This document shows positions 12,228 to 24,750 of a DNA stretch of 64,000 nucleotides, in pieces; within the stretch, counting starts at the first letter, position 1; each line of letters begins with the position of its first letter. This DNA is from Chrysemys picta bellii. Its lineage: Eukaryota; Chordata; Testudines; Emydidae. A model generated the notes under the pieces. It searched no databases and was not told the origin of the DNA. It saw only the letters and a program-made list of their open reading frames with translations. Position numbers and translations under genes: made by a program. Location of the stretch: assembly GCF_011386835.1 (NCBI RefSeq), contig NC_088794.1, forward strand, positions 67,038,506 through 67,102,505. Direction: 5' to 3'.

Positions 12228-12625
12228 AAGAGATTTCAGTTGCTTGGTCTGGAGAATTCTTCTTGGCAGCAAAGAAGAATTAAACCAAAGCATCATCATG
12301 TCTACTGCTACCCAGGAAGATATATGCAATCATGTGAGAGTGGTAGTCCGTGTCCGTCCACAGAATCAAAAAGAAAAAGAAGGCAATTTTAGCAAAGTGC
12401 TTCATGTTGTAGACAAGCACATGCTGGTCTTTGATCCAAAAGAAGAGGAAGTTAGCTTCTTTCATGGGAAGAAAATAGCATATAGGGATATTAACAAGAG
12501 GAAAAACAAGGATCTCAAATTTGTATTTGATGCTGTTTTTGATGAAAATTCATCTCAATTAGAAGTTTTTGAACACACTACCAAAACTGTGCTTGATGGC
12601 TTTTTAAATGGATACAATTGTACAG
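12228..12625 (+). CDS. KIF18A: KIF18A exon 2: start codon and motor domain N-terminus
   Basis: KIF18A is a plus-end-directed kinesin-8 that accumulates at kinetochore microtubule ends, damps their dynamics and helps align chromosomes. Coding starts at the ATG at 12298-12300, which has A at -3 and opens a frame collinear with the known N-terminus. The in-frame TTG at 12244 is only leader. Residues 1-109 begin [20 protein letters not shown], where VVVRVRP is the first beta strand of the kinesin motor. [20 protein letters not shown] and FVFDAVFDE follow. The exon ends TACAG|GTAAC at 12625 after one base of codon 110 (phase 1). Upstream bases 12228-12297 are 5' UTR. Confidence 0.95.
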
Positions 12626-12896
12626 GTAACTTTTCAGTTTGTCTCTGTGAATTGACCAAGTCATATTTAATTTCTGGAAGTCTCACTTAGGTGCTAAAAT
12701 GGATTTTGAACAGTTGCAGCTTCATCACTAGCAGTCAGAGGCAGGAGATTCACTTTTTATTTTGTCTCTCTTTTTACATATACAAACCAAGGAGAAGATC
12801 TATGTTGTAAGAAATTAATATTGGGATTATAGTAGATTTCATAATTGTTGTAGTGATGTGGTACTCATATTTAAACTAATCTTTCTGAAAATTCAG
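12626..12896 (+). other. KIF18A intron 2
   Basis: A short 271-bp intron with GT...CAG borders. Nothing else seen. Confidence 0.9.
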
Positions 12897-13054
12897 TGCT
12901 TGCATATGGCGCAACAGGAGCGGGAAAGACCTACACGATGCTGGGCTCACCTAAAGAACCCGGAGTGATGTATCTAACCATGATGGACCTTTACAATTGC
13001 ATGGATCAAATGAAAGAAGAGAAATTGTGTACTGTTGCAGTTTCATATCTAGAA
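12897..13054 (+). CDS. KIF18A: KIF18A exon 3: P-loop
   Basis: This exon is 158 nt, completing codon 110 and encoding residues 110-162. It carries the nucleotide-binding P-loop [15 protein letters not shown], with the Walker A core GATGAGKT at about residues 114-121. [15 protein letters not shown] and VAVSYLE follow. The acceptor is ATTCAG and the donor GAA|GTAAGC. It ends on a codon boundary. Confidence 0.95.
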
Positions 13055-14455
<1,401 letters not shown>

Positions 14456-15199
14456 TAATACTTTTATCTTGCATAATGCTATCCTCTGAAGATCATTCAT
14501 TTTAAGGCCATATTAACACTACAAACCTTGGTCAATGAGAGCAACATCTGCATAAAGCTGCCATATTTAGTAGTCACGTGCACAAGTGATATACTGGGTT
14601 CCTTGCATTGGCACTATGCATACTTGCCAGGAGTGCTTGTGTCCGTGCACAGTGCAGTGAACTATGTATGGGTTTGCAGTATGCAACCAGTCAGCACACT
14701 CTTTTGGGAAGTTTGGGCAATGCATGATGGAGCAGAAACAAGTTGCACAGAGGTGATTGGGTGCAAGGGGTCAGCTTCCTAGTGTATAATTGTCTTCATC
14801 CCATAATGTCATCTGTATCCTATAATTTTTGCACCTTTTTAAAAAAGAAATGCAACGAACCCACATGGTCCCCCCCCCCCCCTTGCTGTCTGCCATCTCT
14901 GACAGAAGCATAGTGTAGAGCTGCGCAGGCTCCATCGTTGTAATTGTTGCAAGCACAGGACACACATCCTCCAGTATTTGCAGAGTTGAATCAGTGGGGA
15001 ATACAATCACTTCTTGGGGGATGGATTGCTGTGGGACATAGCAAGAACCAGTTCAAAGTTGCTGGTGGAGTTCACAGAGCAGCTGCAGATAGTGGAGTGC
15101 TGCTTCTAGGCTCGAGAAACAAGCATTGACCGGTGGGATTGCATTGCGATAATGAGAAGTAGGCTGCAGTACTTTTGGATGCACAAGGTCACATTCCTA

Positions 15200-16065
15200 G
15201 ATATGTGTGCCAAGTTCACCTCAGTCCTTAATGCAGAGGCACCAGAATGAGAGTTGCACTAACAGTGGAAAAGTGAGTGGTGATCACATTGTGGAACCTT
15301 GCCATTCTAGATTACTACCAGTCATTTGGAAAATCCATTGTGGGGGCTGTTGTCATGCAAGTGTGCAGGGCCATTAATCTGTGGCTATGCAGGATTGTGA
15401 CTCAGCAATATGCAGAACATAGTGGATTGATTTGCAGCAATGGGATTCCTGAATTGCAATGGAACAATAGCATTTTGGCACCAGACTACCTTGCCACAGA
15501 CTACATCAACAGAAATGGCTATTTTTCAATGGTTATGCAAGCATTGAGGTATTACTGGGGATGGTTCATCAACGTTGGCTGGTCATGGATGGTGCATGAC
15601 GATCATATCTTTAAGAACACAAACACAGGACTGTTCAGAAAGTTACAAGGAGGGACTTTCTTTCCTGACAAGCGGATTACCATAGGTGATATTGAAATAG
15701 CATAGCGATCCTGGAGGACTCAGCTTACCACTTACTCCCCTGGCTCATGAGGCTGTACACCGGCTACCTTGACACCAACAAAAGATTGAACTACTGGCTC
15801 AACAGGTGCATAATGATAAATAAGCTTTTAGTAAATTAAAGGAACACTGGCATTTACTCACAAGATTGGACCTCAGTAGAAAAAAATCCCAGAGGTTATA
15901 GCTGCCTGCTGTGTTCTGCACAATATCTGTGAAGCAAAGGGGGGAAAGTTGCAGAGGTGGAGTGGCTGTGTGCTGAGTTTGAACAGCCAGATGCAAGGTG
16001 TTAAAAGATCTCCATACGGACCTATATGGCTCAAACAGGCTTTGAAAGAGCACTTTAACAGTGAG
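15200..16065 (+). pseudogene. Harbinger DDE transposase, degraded
   Basis: The plus-strand open stretch 15277-15705 reads VITLWNLA, GAVVMQVCRAIN, then DYINRNGYFSMVMQAL, MVHDDHIFKNT and GLFRKLQGGTFFPDKRIT. This matches the order of motifs in HARBI1-type transposases, where the VHD Asp is one of the catalytic acids. The region around the first catalytic Asp is eroded. After a stop, the C-terminal part (LHNICEAKG-like, near 15.9 kb) continues in another frame. The expected VE..FGRLKGRW-type region with the third acid is missing or unrecognisable. Its partner gene lies on the opposite strand. Confidence 0.75.
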
Positions 16066-16642
16066 CCACTGTAATGTTTTGAGGTGTATTGGGGCCTGTT
16101 ATGAATTGTGTGGTGCTTGATGTACATCAGTGAATATGACACTTAGCAGACCTATTAATTTTATGATATTTGCTGTACATTTATCATTGTTACACTTTTG
16201 TCACTGATCCTATGAGTTGTCACACTGTATAGTAACAAGTAAGCGGGTGCTCTTAGAATTGCTAGGCACTCTTCAGCATATGTTGGGAAGTAGGAATTAT
16301 TTTCCAAATAATGAAATTTTATTCAGGAACAAAATCAATGCAAAGAAAACTGTTCAATTTAAAAGCAAATACATTAAAACCTTAATAAAGGAATGGAACA
16401 GAACTTAACAAGGAGAAAATATTCATGTGCATTTCACTTGTGCATAACGCAACTGTGGCTTTCACAGGTCAGTGTATGTGAAGCTGTGGTTGTCCGTAAT
16501 GTTCCCCAGAGTGGAGTGGTAGGAGGAGGGATGCAGCCCCTGATGCCACATGGAATGTTGAGGAGGGATGTAGAGAGTTGCTATACTGGAATTCTCCATG
16601 GACTACATAGAAAGGCAAGCCCATGACTGTTAAACCTCTAGG

Positions 16643-18154
16643 TCAACAAGAGTCTGTAGCATCTGTTTGTTGCCAAAGAAGTCCCATTATGTCCTGGTAC
16701 ACCTCCCTCTCTTTTTCCTGCTGTGACTCCTGGGCCTTTCTCTTGTCATCTTTTTCCTTTTCCAGGCTGTCTACAATGTTGACCGTCCATGCTCTTTGCT
16801 CACTCTCTGATGCAGCACTCGCTTGCATGATCTTACTGAACATGTCATCCTGAGTCAACTTTTTCCCCTTTATTATCTGACACAGGTGTTCTGCGAGGGG
16901 AGGGGACCTCCCAGGGAACCCCCTTCCCTCCTCTTTTCCCTCCCTCCCCCCACAATGGCAGCAGCTGTAGATAAAACACACTGAGGTATCTTTGTCAATA
17001 TAGTCACACTGGGGAAAATTTAAGATTCAGAACTGCCTTCCCTAGAGTTTTAAACAAGGCATGCTAATTGACATGTCTGCTTCAGAGTACTTGTGCATGG
17101 TGCCACTCACAGCACCAGTCAGGATGATATGGCCCTCCAGAGGTGAGGGAAATGAGAAGGGAATTGCTTGCATGAAACTATGACTACAGGGTAATAGTAC
17201 TGAATGCTGACACCATTTTCCAAAGGCGATGATGATCTTGCTCATGAGGGTAACAAAGGCACAGAGAGCACAGCTGCTGCTGGCGTCCCAAAGCCACTAG
17301 GCCTGTATGCTGCTAGCCTGTGTACTGCAGTGGTGCCTGCCGAAGTTGTCGTTGAGTGGCATGGGGAAGCCTCCGATCATGGAGGAAGTAATAAGGCTGC
17401 CATCCCTAGAAACTTTTGGGAGAAGATTTGCACAGTAACTCCATGAAATTTTCATTGAGATCTCAGAAGGATTCAAGGAACATAAACTGCTCCAGTTGGC
17501 CCTCCCCATCGCCTATCTCTACAGGGAAATGAAAAGCAGATAACTCTCTATTGTACTGATATGTCATCTGAGTAAATTTAATGAGAAGTTGATAGCTGTG
17601 TCCTGTTTAGTGGGGTGTGACATCAGTACATCATTTGAATGGGAAATACAATTACACACTTATCTGAGGTTCAGTCCCCTGCATCAGGCTCACCCATGCT
17701 GGACTGCCAGGACGGACTGGACTGGATTGCGATGGAGTCTCAAACAGTTCCTGGCTTGCTACATAGCTGGATCCCAGCCCACCCTCCTCCTCCTCCTCAC
17801 TGTTCACGCCAGGAGCCTGTGGCTTGGGCTCTATGGAGGTATCCACAGTGTTGTGCAGGGTGGTGGTGAGATCTCTGCCAAGTGTGACATTCAGCTCTTT
17901 GTAAAAGCGGCATGTCTGCGGCTCAGCACTGGATCAACAGTTGGCATTCTGATATGCCTAGTGCAGTTCTTTTGCTTTCACGCAGCAGTGCTTCTGGTCT
18001 CTATCTTACTTCTGCATCTGCCTTGTACACAATTTTCTCATATGTCCACGTTTCTATGTCTGGTCCGTAGCTGTGCTTGCACAGCCTCTTTTCCCCACTG
18101 GCCCAAGAGATCCACTATCTCCTGTCTACTCAAGACGGAGTGTGTAGTTGGCAT
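16643..18154 (-). pseudogene. Harbinger MYB/SANT-like accessory protein, degraded
   Basis: Read on minus from an ATG at 18154-18152, the start gives a trihelix/SANT-type segment (RQEIVDLLGQWGKEAVQAQL). A frameshifted TCRFYKELN piece follows, then an acidic Ser/Glu stretch (about 17.65-17.83 kb). The C-terminal open segment at 16981-16643 contains LTQDDMFSKIMQASAASE and a charged, Gln-rich coiled region. This is the usual layout of the second gene of PIF/Harbinger elements, which helps the transposase enter the nucleus and bind DNA. Several stops and shifts make it a pseudogene. The 221-codon plus-strand frame over it is a shadow. Confidence 0.7.
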
Positions 18155-18626
18155 GGTCAGCCAGGCAGTTGCACATAACAAGGGAGAGCTGCTAGGTATG
18201 CTTGCCAAGCTGGAGAATCAGGAAAAGGCACTTCAAAAATTTGCAGGGCTTTAAAGGGGAAGGAGGCCTTCTGGTGTCTATGAACCAGGGGCAGCTGAGA
18301 TTATGACCAAAGAGGTCAGTGTTTGGCATTGTTGGTGGTCTATTAAGGTTGATATAAGTTACAGTGTCTGCACTCACGCTGCATCAAAGTCAGTACATCA
18401 ACCATGGCTCAACACAGCTCAAGGAAGTGGTGTTGCCCCATTTCAGGGACAGAGTACTTACATCAGTGGGAGACAAATGTAAATGTAGACACATGCACAA
18501 CTAGGTCAACGTAAGCTACTTTGAGAACTTAGGAGTGTAGACCAGGCCTAAGACACATAGCTTCACCACAACATCAGGGGAGTTTTTTTCCTTTTTTACA
18601 GACTTGGAGACTAAGCAATTTGCTTA

Positions 18627-20477
18627 GGGCATGGCTACACTTGCTGATGTAGAGCGTTTTGAGTTAAACCAGCCTTCATAAAGCGCAGTAGGGAAAGCAC
18701 TGTAGTCTGTCCACACTGACAGCGCACTGGCGTGGCCACATTAGCAGCTCTTTCAACGGCCACAGAGAGCAGTGCAGTGTGCTGCTATCCCAGCATGCAA
18801 GTGGCTGCAACGTGCTTTTTAAATGGGGTGGGGTGGAGTGGAGTGTGACAGGGAGTGTGGTGTGAGGGTGGGAGAGTGGGTTTTTGGGGGGCTGAGAGCA
18901 CGTCAGGATGCTGTCTTGTAAGTTCAGACATTCTTCCCCCGCCCCCTCCCCGTGCCTCTCTCTCTCCGCATTCCACAGTAATGGTTGCTTTGTCTCGGAG
19001 CAGATAAGCATGCCGGTGGTCAAACAGAGTTTTCAAAGGGCATATCCAAAACAATGACAAGAATGACCACTTGACTTAAGGGGATTATGGGACGTTTCCG
19101 GAGGCTGATCAGAGCCCGGTAATGCAACAGGTCGTTCACACTGACGCTGGGGCGCTCCAGTGGGGGTGCATCAAACGTTATTCTACTTGCCGAGGTGGAG
19201 TACCAGGAGCGCTCTAGCCCTGGAGTCAGAGCACTCTATGTGCCTTGCCAGAGTGGACGGGTAGTGAGCTAGTGCGCCAGGGGCTTCTTTAATGCGCTGT
19301 ATAGGATGACCAGATCACTGATGGGAAATATCGGGACGCGGGGGGGGGAGAGAAGGGGGGGATATCGGGACGTGCGGGGGCGGGCGGAGCAAAAAAAAGG
19401 TTTAAAAAAAAAAAAAGCTGCTTTTGCAGGTGCCGGCCATGGCTGCTGCCCCTCCCCCTCCTCCCCCCAGGGCATATGCCGCACGTCCCGCCGCCCCATG
19501 GGGAAGGAGCCGCTGGAGTGAGAGGCGCGGGGCTCCGGACCCTGGCAGCGGCGGGGGAGAGCGGCTCAGGGCCACGCGAGTGGGCACAAAGCTTATCGGC
19601 TGGGGGGGGACCCCGGCCGGCTCCTCGCCCTGCCCTGTAGGGGGGTAGTGTCCCCGCCCCGCGCCAGCATGTCCCGCCGGCCGCTGCAGGCCAGGTAAGG
19701 AACTGAGTTCCCCCCTCCCCCCAGCTCCTCAGCTGAGCGGCATTCCTCCTCCCTCCCAGGCTTGCTGCTGTAATGCTGGCGCAAGCCTGGAGGGAGGAGG
19801 GGGGGGGTGGCCGGCTTCCAGTTCCTGCGGCTTGTGAGTATGGGCACCGGGCAGGCAAGGGGGGCTGGCAAGGGGGCTGTCGTGGGGGCTCAGCTGAGGA
19901 GCCAGGACGAGGGGGGAGAGGGCGACTCGGCTCCTTACCTGGTCTGTGGCGGCCGGCGTGACACGCTGGCGCGGGGCGGGGAGCCGGCCGGGGTCCCGTC
20001 CAAGCTGATAAACTTTACATGGCCACTCGTGCGGCCCCAAGCCGCTCTCCCCCGCCGCTGCTGGGGTCTGGAGCCCACCCTCTACCTCCTGGGGGAGCAG
20101 CCCCCTGGCCAGCCCCCCTTGCCCGCCCAGTGCCCCTACTTACCAGCTCCAGGAACTGGAAGCCGGCCACCACCCCCTCCCTCCAGGCTTGCCCTGCCAT
20201 TACAGCAGCAAGCCTGGAAGGGAGGAGGAGTGCCACATTCATGGGGAAGAGGCGGGGCCAAGGCGGTGATTTGGGGAGGGAGCCAATGGGGGGCGGAGGG
20301 GGCGGAGTCGGGGGGGGGGCAAGAGCCCTTCTGGGAGGGCAAAATTGCTTGTTTGTCCAGTGTCCCGACTGCACATTGGTCGGGACGTGGGACAAACAAG
20401 CAAATATCGTGACAGTCCCGATAAAATGGGGATGTCTGGTCACCCTAGCGCTGTAATTCGCAAGTGTAGCCAAGCCC
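18627..20477. mobile_element. Harbinger-like MITE, split by a nested element
   Basis: The left end GGGCATGGCTACACTTGC and the right end GCAAGTGTAGCCAAGCCC are near-perfect inverted repeats. TTA flanks both sides (18624-18626 and 20478-20480), a PIF/Harbinger-type 3-bp duplication. No coding capacity was recognised. Its interior is interrupted by the hAT-like element at 19302-20447. Confidence 0.75.
19302..20447. mobile_element. nested hAT-like non-autonomous element with perfect 8-bp duplication
   Basis: The left end is TAGGATGACCAGAT and the right end, reverse complemented, is TAGGGTGACCAGAC. Both sides carry GCGCTGTA (19294-19301 and 20448-20455), a perfect 8-bp duplication. The interior is extremely GC-rich. 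It is built from alternating inverted copies of a module containing 'aagcctggagggagg' and 'gccggcttccagttcctg', so long open frames occur on both strands by composition only. It jumped into a pre-existing Harbinger-like MITE. Confidence 0.85.
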
Positions 20478-20480
20478 TTA

Positions 20481-22010
20481 GTTATACAGTGACTCTTTCT
20501 ATGCTACATAATTGAACTAGTGGTGCTGTTTCACTAGTTCACTTATCAGTGTAACTATTAGTGGTGCTATCTGTTCCCACTAGCCATGGTGTTTTGGTTT
20601 CATGTTCACTCTAGCTTTGCTGTGCGTTCTTCTTCATTGTTGCAGTATCTCTGTCTCCCGATCAGAGTGCCCAGCAGAGCTGCCTGAAACAGTGTTTTCT
20701 GGATAACTTCTAGAATATTTCAGCTAACCTGAACCCTGTGTGTGGGAGTGCAGAAAGGTCATCTAAAGTTCACCGGTCACTGCTTGGGGTAGAATGAGAA
20801 GACTGCACAGTTTGAAGCTTTTACACAAGTAATCTCTGTTCACACAGGCAATGCAGCAATGAAGTTTTGTTGTATGGTTTGTTTGCTTTAGTTAAGACTA
20901 GTCCCCAATGACAGCATTGCCTTTGCATTGCTGGGAACATTTTTGTGTATGAATGCAAGGTGTTACCATTGTATCGGGGAGACCACTTGATAGCTAACAC
21001 ATCAATTTTTTATAATATAAACAATGCTTATGAGACACTTGCAGAGCCAGGAATAAAACTGAAGAGTTCTGACACCCTCTATCCTGCTTTAACCAACAGG
21101 TTACAATTATTATAGGTGGCACAGCTAGCGATGCTTACACCCAGTGTTCCCTGACACTTATAAGATGCTTTTACAGTTACTTATAACTTTGCCAAACTTT
21201 AACTATCTAGGCTGAAATTTTCCATGTTGGGTATCTGCCAGAGGCTGAATTATTTTTGAAAACTTCATTAAAAATGGTTTAGCTGTTCTTCAGATTGAGG
21301 TTAAGGGACAGTATATTAAACTCTAGCTGTTTCATTGAGAGGCTCTAGCACATCTGTGCTTTCGAGCAGGGACTTGAAATTTGGCCTGGGGGTCTCCCTA
21401 GTGCCTGGGATGTGTCTTCTACCATCCCTGTGAAAACTTGGCCAGATTTGAACAGATTATGGCCATCTGAAAATCTGTTTTCACAGGCTCAGAGGGTGTT
21501 AGTTTGAGAGCTAAATTCTCCTAAGGTTGCATCTGTACTGAAATATGCTTCAGCCTAGGGGGTTCAGGGACTGAGCAGGACTTTTCCCTGCAATTGCTCC
21601 TCCTTGGGACTGCTGTGGTGGCAGGCACAGGAACTAAGAGCAAAGAGACTGCTTCTAATCTGCTCTGCGTTCCTCCTGCTGGACCCAACCAATGTGGAGT
21701 ACTAGGAGAACACAGCCTGCGTACAGCTCTGAGGGGTAAGGAGCTGGGTTTAGGGCTGGACAGGATTAGGGGTGGCTGGGATGAAAGAGACTGGTGGGGT
21801 CAGGAACTGAAAGGGTCAGGGATGATGTGTAGGGCTGGGGGGAGAAGGGTATGTGACTACTCAAGAACCCTCCCCTCAGAAGCTGGAATAGAATCCAGGG
21901 TTCCTGAGTCTCATTTCTCTGCTGTCCGCAAATAGCTATGAAAGCCATTGGCAAAATGTGTGCTTCATCTCCCTCTCATGGCTAACCTACACAGAGGATG
22001 ACAACTTACC
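20481..22010 (+). other. KIF18A intron 4, unassigned
   Basis: Intronic sequence without recognisable genes. The frame at about 21.6-21.9 kb has no recognised domain or splice context. Confidence 0.45.
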
Positions 22011-22015
22011 ACCGC

Positions 22016-22592
22016 CAAACCTCAGAGTTACAAACACCTCGGGAATGGAGGTTGTTTGTAACTTTGAAATGTTTGTAACTCTGAACAAAACATTATAGTT
22101 CTTTTTTTCAAAAGTTTACATCTGAATATGACTAAGGGCATGTCTTCACAAGCAACATTAAAGTGCTTTAATGTGGCTGCGTAGTCACTCTCCCAGCGCT
22201 ATTAGAAAAACACCTCCATGAGGGGACTAGCTACCAGCGCTGGGAACTGAAACTTGCAGCGCTTGGGGGGGTGTTTTTTTCAAGTTGTAGTGCTGTAAAG
22301 TGCCAGTGTAGACAAGCCCTTAGTAAAGTTTCAAATCTGTATTATGCAGAAGAAGAATGCTGCTTGTAACCATCTTAATTTAAATGAAACAAGCACACAA
22401 ACAGTCTACTTACCTTGTCAAATCTTTTTTTAAACTTTCCTTTTATTTTTTTAGTATTTCACATTTAACACAGTGCTGTATTTGCTTTTTTTCATCTGTG
22501 CTGCTGTATGATTACGTACTTCCGGTTCCAAATGAGGCGTGTGGTTGACTGGTCAGTTCGTAACTCTGGTATTTTGTAACTAAGAGGTTCTA
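22016..22592. mobile_element. DNA-transposon-like repeat with TIRs, host of a nested MITE
   Basis: The left end reads AAACCTCAGAGTTACAAACACC. The right end, reverse complemented, reads AGAACCTCTTAGTTACAAAA, so the ends are related inverted repeats. Internal motifs repeat the 'gttacgaac/gttacaaac' theme. The superfamily is not certain and the duplication is unclear. The element at 22136-22319 lies inside it. Confidence 0.55.
22136..22319. mobile_element. short Harbinger-like MITE
   Basis: This 184-bp unit begins GGGCATGTCTTCACAA and ends TTGTCTACACTGG-like in reverse complement (plus: CCAGTGTAGACAAGCCC). It is flanked by TAA on the left (22133-22135) and TTA on the right (22320-22322). These differ by one base, as an aged 3-bp duplication would. 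The interior is palindromic ('ccagcgctattag' / 'accagcgctggg'). Confidence 0.65.
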
Positions 22593-23794
22593 CTATATTT
22601 CTATCCGTTACTCTGTTGATGCAACTAGCAGAGGTATGAGCTGTGGATCTAAACATATTAACCTACTGATTACCCATGGGAGAGTCAATATGGTTGTCCT
22701 TAATGGAATTTCTATTGTTTAAGAAATTACATACCAAAAAATTAAATTAAAGAATGCTAATAAGATTTCCCTTGCAACGTTAGTGCATCCCTGTTGTGCA
22801 TATGCATTATGATTGTCTTTACGTGATCACGTACTTTTCCGCAGGACCCCTGCCTTGTTCATTTTAAATGGATGGATGTTGACTGAGTGAGCAGCTAATC
22901 AATATTTTGTTTTGTTCTCGTCCTTCAGTGTATGGCCTCGGGCCTTGTTCATTGCACGCTGTTCAGACCATGCTTTGAATGCAGAATTAATTTCCTCATG
23001 GGCTTTTCTATGACACTCAACTCACTATAGTATCTGAGTGTTTCATAGACATTACCTCACAGGAGAATTGTGAAGATAAATTAAAATGGCATATTCTCTT
23101 TTTATGTATTGGGAACTGAAGCATAGATGCTTCAACATCAAAAGTATATGCTAATTTTGTGTGGACAATTTGAGATTCTTATGGTCTGATTTCCCCTCCT
23201 ATTCCAAAAGCTTATGGCACTTTCTGTTCAGAGCACAGCTCTCACTGACTTCAGTTGCTTCTGTGATTGCTCAGCACTTCTCTAAATCTTCCCCCCAGTA
23301 TCTCAAGTCAGAACACCCAGAAAATGAGAAAAATTTAATGGCTATTTGTGAAAAATTTGGTTTAAGTGACTTGCCCAGCATCACATAGGACCTTTGTGGC
23401 AGATGCAGTTTTCAGGGTAGCATTCAAACCAAAGGGTGGTCCTTTCTCTTCCTGCAGCCCTCTCCCTCGTTCACTAAACACCTTCCAGTTTCTGCAGCAA
23501 ATGAGTCACAGATCCTACAGACAACAGCCTCGCTAACCTGATTTATTCAAACACAACCTTGATTCATTTCTTGAGCACTGTCAACTCCACCATGAATGAG
23601 GTGAGATCCTCTGAAAAAAGTAGTATGTGATCCTGTAATTAAAGACCTTATTACAATACATATGCAGAAAGGGGTGGAATTAAGGTTACATGGGAAGCCT
23701 TAATTCTGGCACTTCCTAACTTTTGAGAGGTTGGCTTTGCAGCTGTAACTTTCTATAATGTAGTTCTGTGTTTGTAATAAGCTTATAAAGAGTT
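22593..23794 (+). other. KIF18A intron 4, unassigned
   Basis: No gene recognised. About 23340-23420 ('aagtgacttgcccagcatcac') looks like an old MIR/CORE-SINE-type fragment. Confidence 0.45.
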
Positions 23795-23802
23795 GTCTAC
23801 AT

Positions 23803-24118
23803 CAGTGGTGTGCAAACTGTGGGGCCTGCGCCCGCCCCTCCCTTTCTCTCTTCTCCCCCCCCCCCCCCCCCGGAAGAGGCACAGAGGAATGTTTTTGGGC
23901 AGGTGCGGTAGAGCCTGAGCTAGCCTCCACAGGGGGTGCGGAAGGAACATCACGCCCCCATCCCAGCTCATCTTCTATCCCCAGTTTCACCCCCAACTCC
24001 GCCTTCAGCTCAAATTCTACCGCTGAGGAAGCCTTGGCTGTGCAGTAATGGAGGGGGGGGTGGTCAAATTCCCTTAATGGTAAGGAGGGACACAAGTGGA
24101 AAAGTTTGTATGCCACTG
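23803..24118. mobile_element. hAT-like MITE
   Basis: The element starts CAGTGGTGTGCAAACT and ends AGTTTGTATGCCACTG, which are near-perfect inverted repeats. The flanks GTCTACAT (23795-23802) and GTCTATGT (24119-24126) match at 6 of 8 bases, consistent with an old 8-bp duplication. It contains a C-run of about 18 at 23855-23872. Confidence 0.75.
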
Positions 24119-24420
24119 GTCTATGTATGTAAACTTACTATATATTTTTTATTAAAATAGATATCATTATGTTGCAGAAATTCAAAGATTTTCTCTTAAT
24201 TAAAAAAAACCTTTATTTTAAGTGACTTGGTTTCAAAAAGAAAATTCCCCTCTGCCTTACTGAGTTTTCTCTCTCTTTCCCCCTCCCCCCACAATTCAAG
24301 TAACTCCTCTTAGGATGAATTTTAAGACCATTTATTACTTATCAACTGTATAGAAAGCCTGTTCCCTAATTAAATCTTGTAAAGATTACTAATTTCTTGT
24401 GTAATCTCAACACTTTGTAG

Positions 24421-24531
24421 CCTAAATGTGCAGAGGAGATCCTTCAGATGTTGGATTATGGAAACAAAAATAGAACACAGCACCCCACTGATATGAATGC
24501 CTCATCTTCTCGGTCCCATGCAGTCTTTCAG
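24421..24531 (+). CDS. KIF18A: KIF18A exon 5: switch I
   Basis: This 111-nt exon (37 codons, phase 0 at both ends) encodes residues 198-234. It contains switch [12 protein letters not shown] at about residues 223-233, which matches the kinesin NxxSSRSH consensus that senses the nucleotide gamma-phosphate. The acceptor is TTTGTAG and the donor CAG|GTAAGA. A hAT-like MITE begins 16 bp past the exon end. Confidence 0.95.
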
Positions 24532-24547
24532 GTAAGATGATATAGCA

Positions 24548-24742
24548 CCGAGATTCTCAGATTTCATTGCTCTGCGACCCCCTTCTGACAACAAAAATTA
24601 CTACACGACCCCAGGAGTGGGGACCAAAGTCTGAGCCCCACCACTGGGAGGACAAAGCCCCGATCTAGTGGGGACCAAATCTAACGCCAGCACGGGCGAC
24701 TCCATTGGAACAGGGTCACGACACACAGTTTGAAAACCGCTG
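24548..24742. mobile_element. hAT-like MITE next to the exon 5 donor
   Basis: The left end is CCGAGATTCTCAGATTTC and the right end TTTGAAAACCGCTG, which are degraded inverted repeats. The flanks ATATAGCA (24540-24547) and ATGTAGCA (24743-24750) match at 7 of 8 bases. Body motifs such as 'ctctgcgacccccttctgac' resemble widespread amniote hAT-derived repeats. Confidence 0.65.
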
Positions 24743-24750
24743 ATGTAGCA

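Larger units (their letters stand above)
14506..18548. mobile_element. PIF/Harbinger DNA transposon, near complete, decayed
   Basis: This 4.04-kb element has imperfect terminal inverted repeats: GGCCATATTAACACTACA at the left, and a right end whose reverse complement reads GGCCTGGTCTACACTCCTAA. It is flanked on both sides by TAA (14503-14505 and 18549-18551), the 3-bp TWA duplication typical of PIF/Harbinger. It holds the two genes of the superfamily in convergent orientation: a DDE transposase on plus (about 15.2-16.07 kb) and a MYB/SANT-like DNA-binding protein on minus (about 16.64-18.15 kb). Both have stops and frameshifts, so this copy is dead. It lies in KIF18A intron 4. Confidence 0.8.

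Noticed and set aside
12244..12297. Upstream in-frame TTG as the KIF18A start
   Set aside because: The ATG at 12298 opens the sequence that aligns with the known N-terminus and has A at -3. The upstream codons look like leader.
17589..18254. 221-codon open frame on the plus strand
   Set aside because: It overlies the minus-strand MYB/SANT-like pseudogene of the Harbinger element. The opposite strand has the family motifs and this frame has none.
19289..20473. Several overlapping open frames up to 201 codons on both strands
   Set aside because: They fall inside a GC-rich hAT-like element built of inverted modules. Their length is explained by composition.
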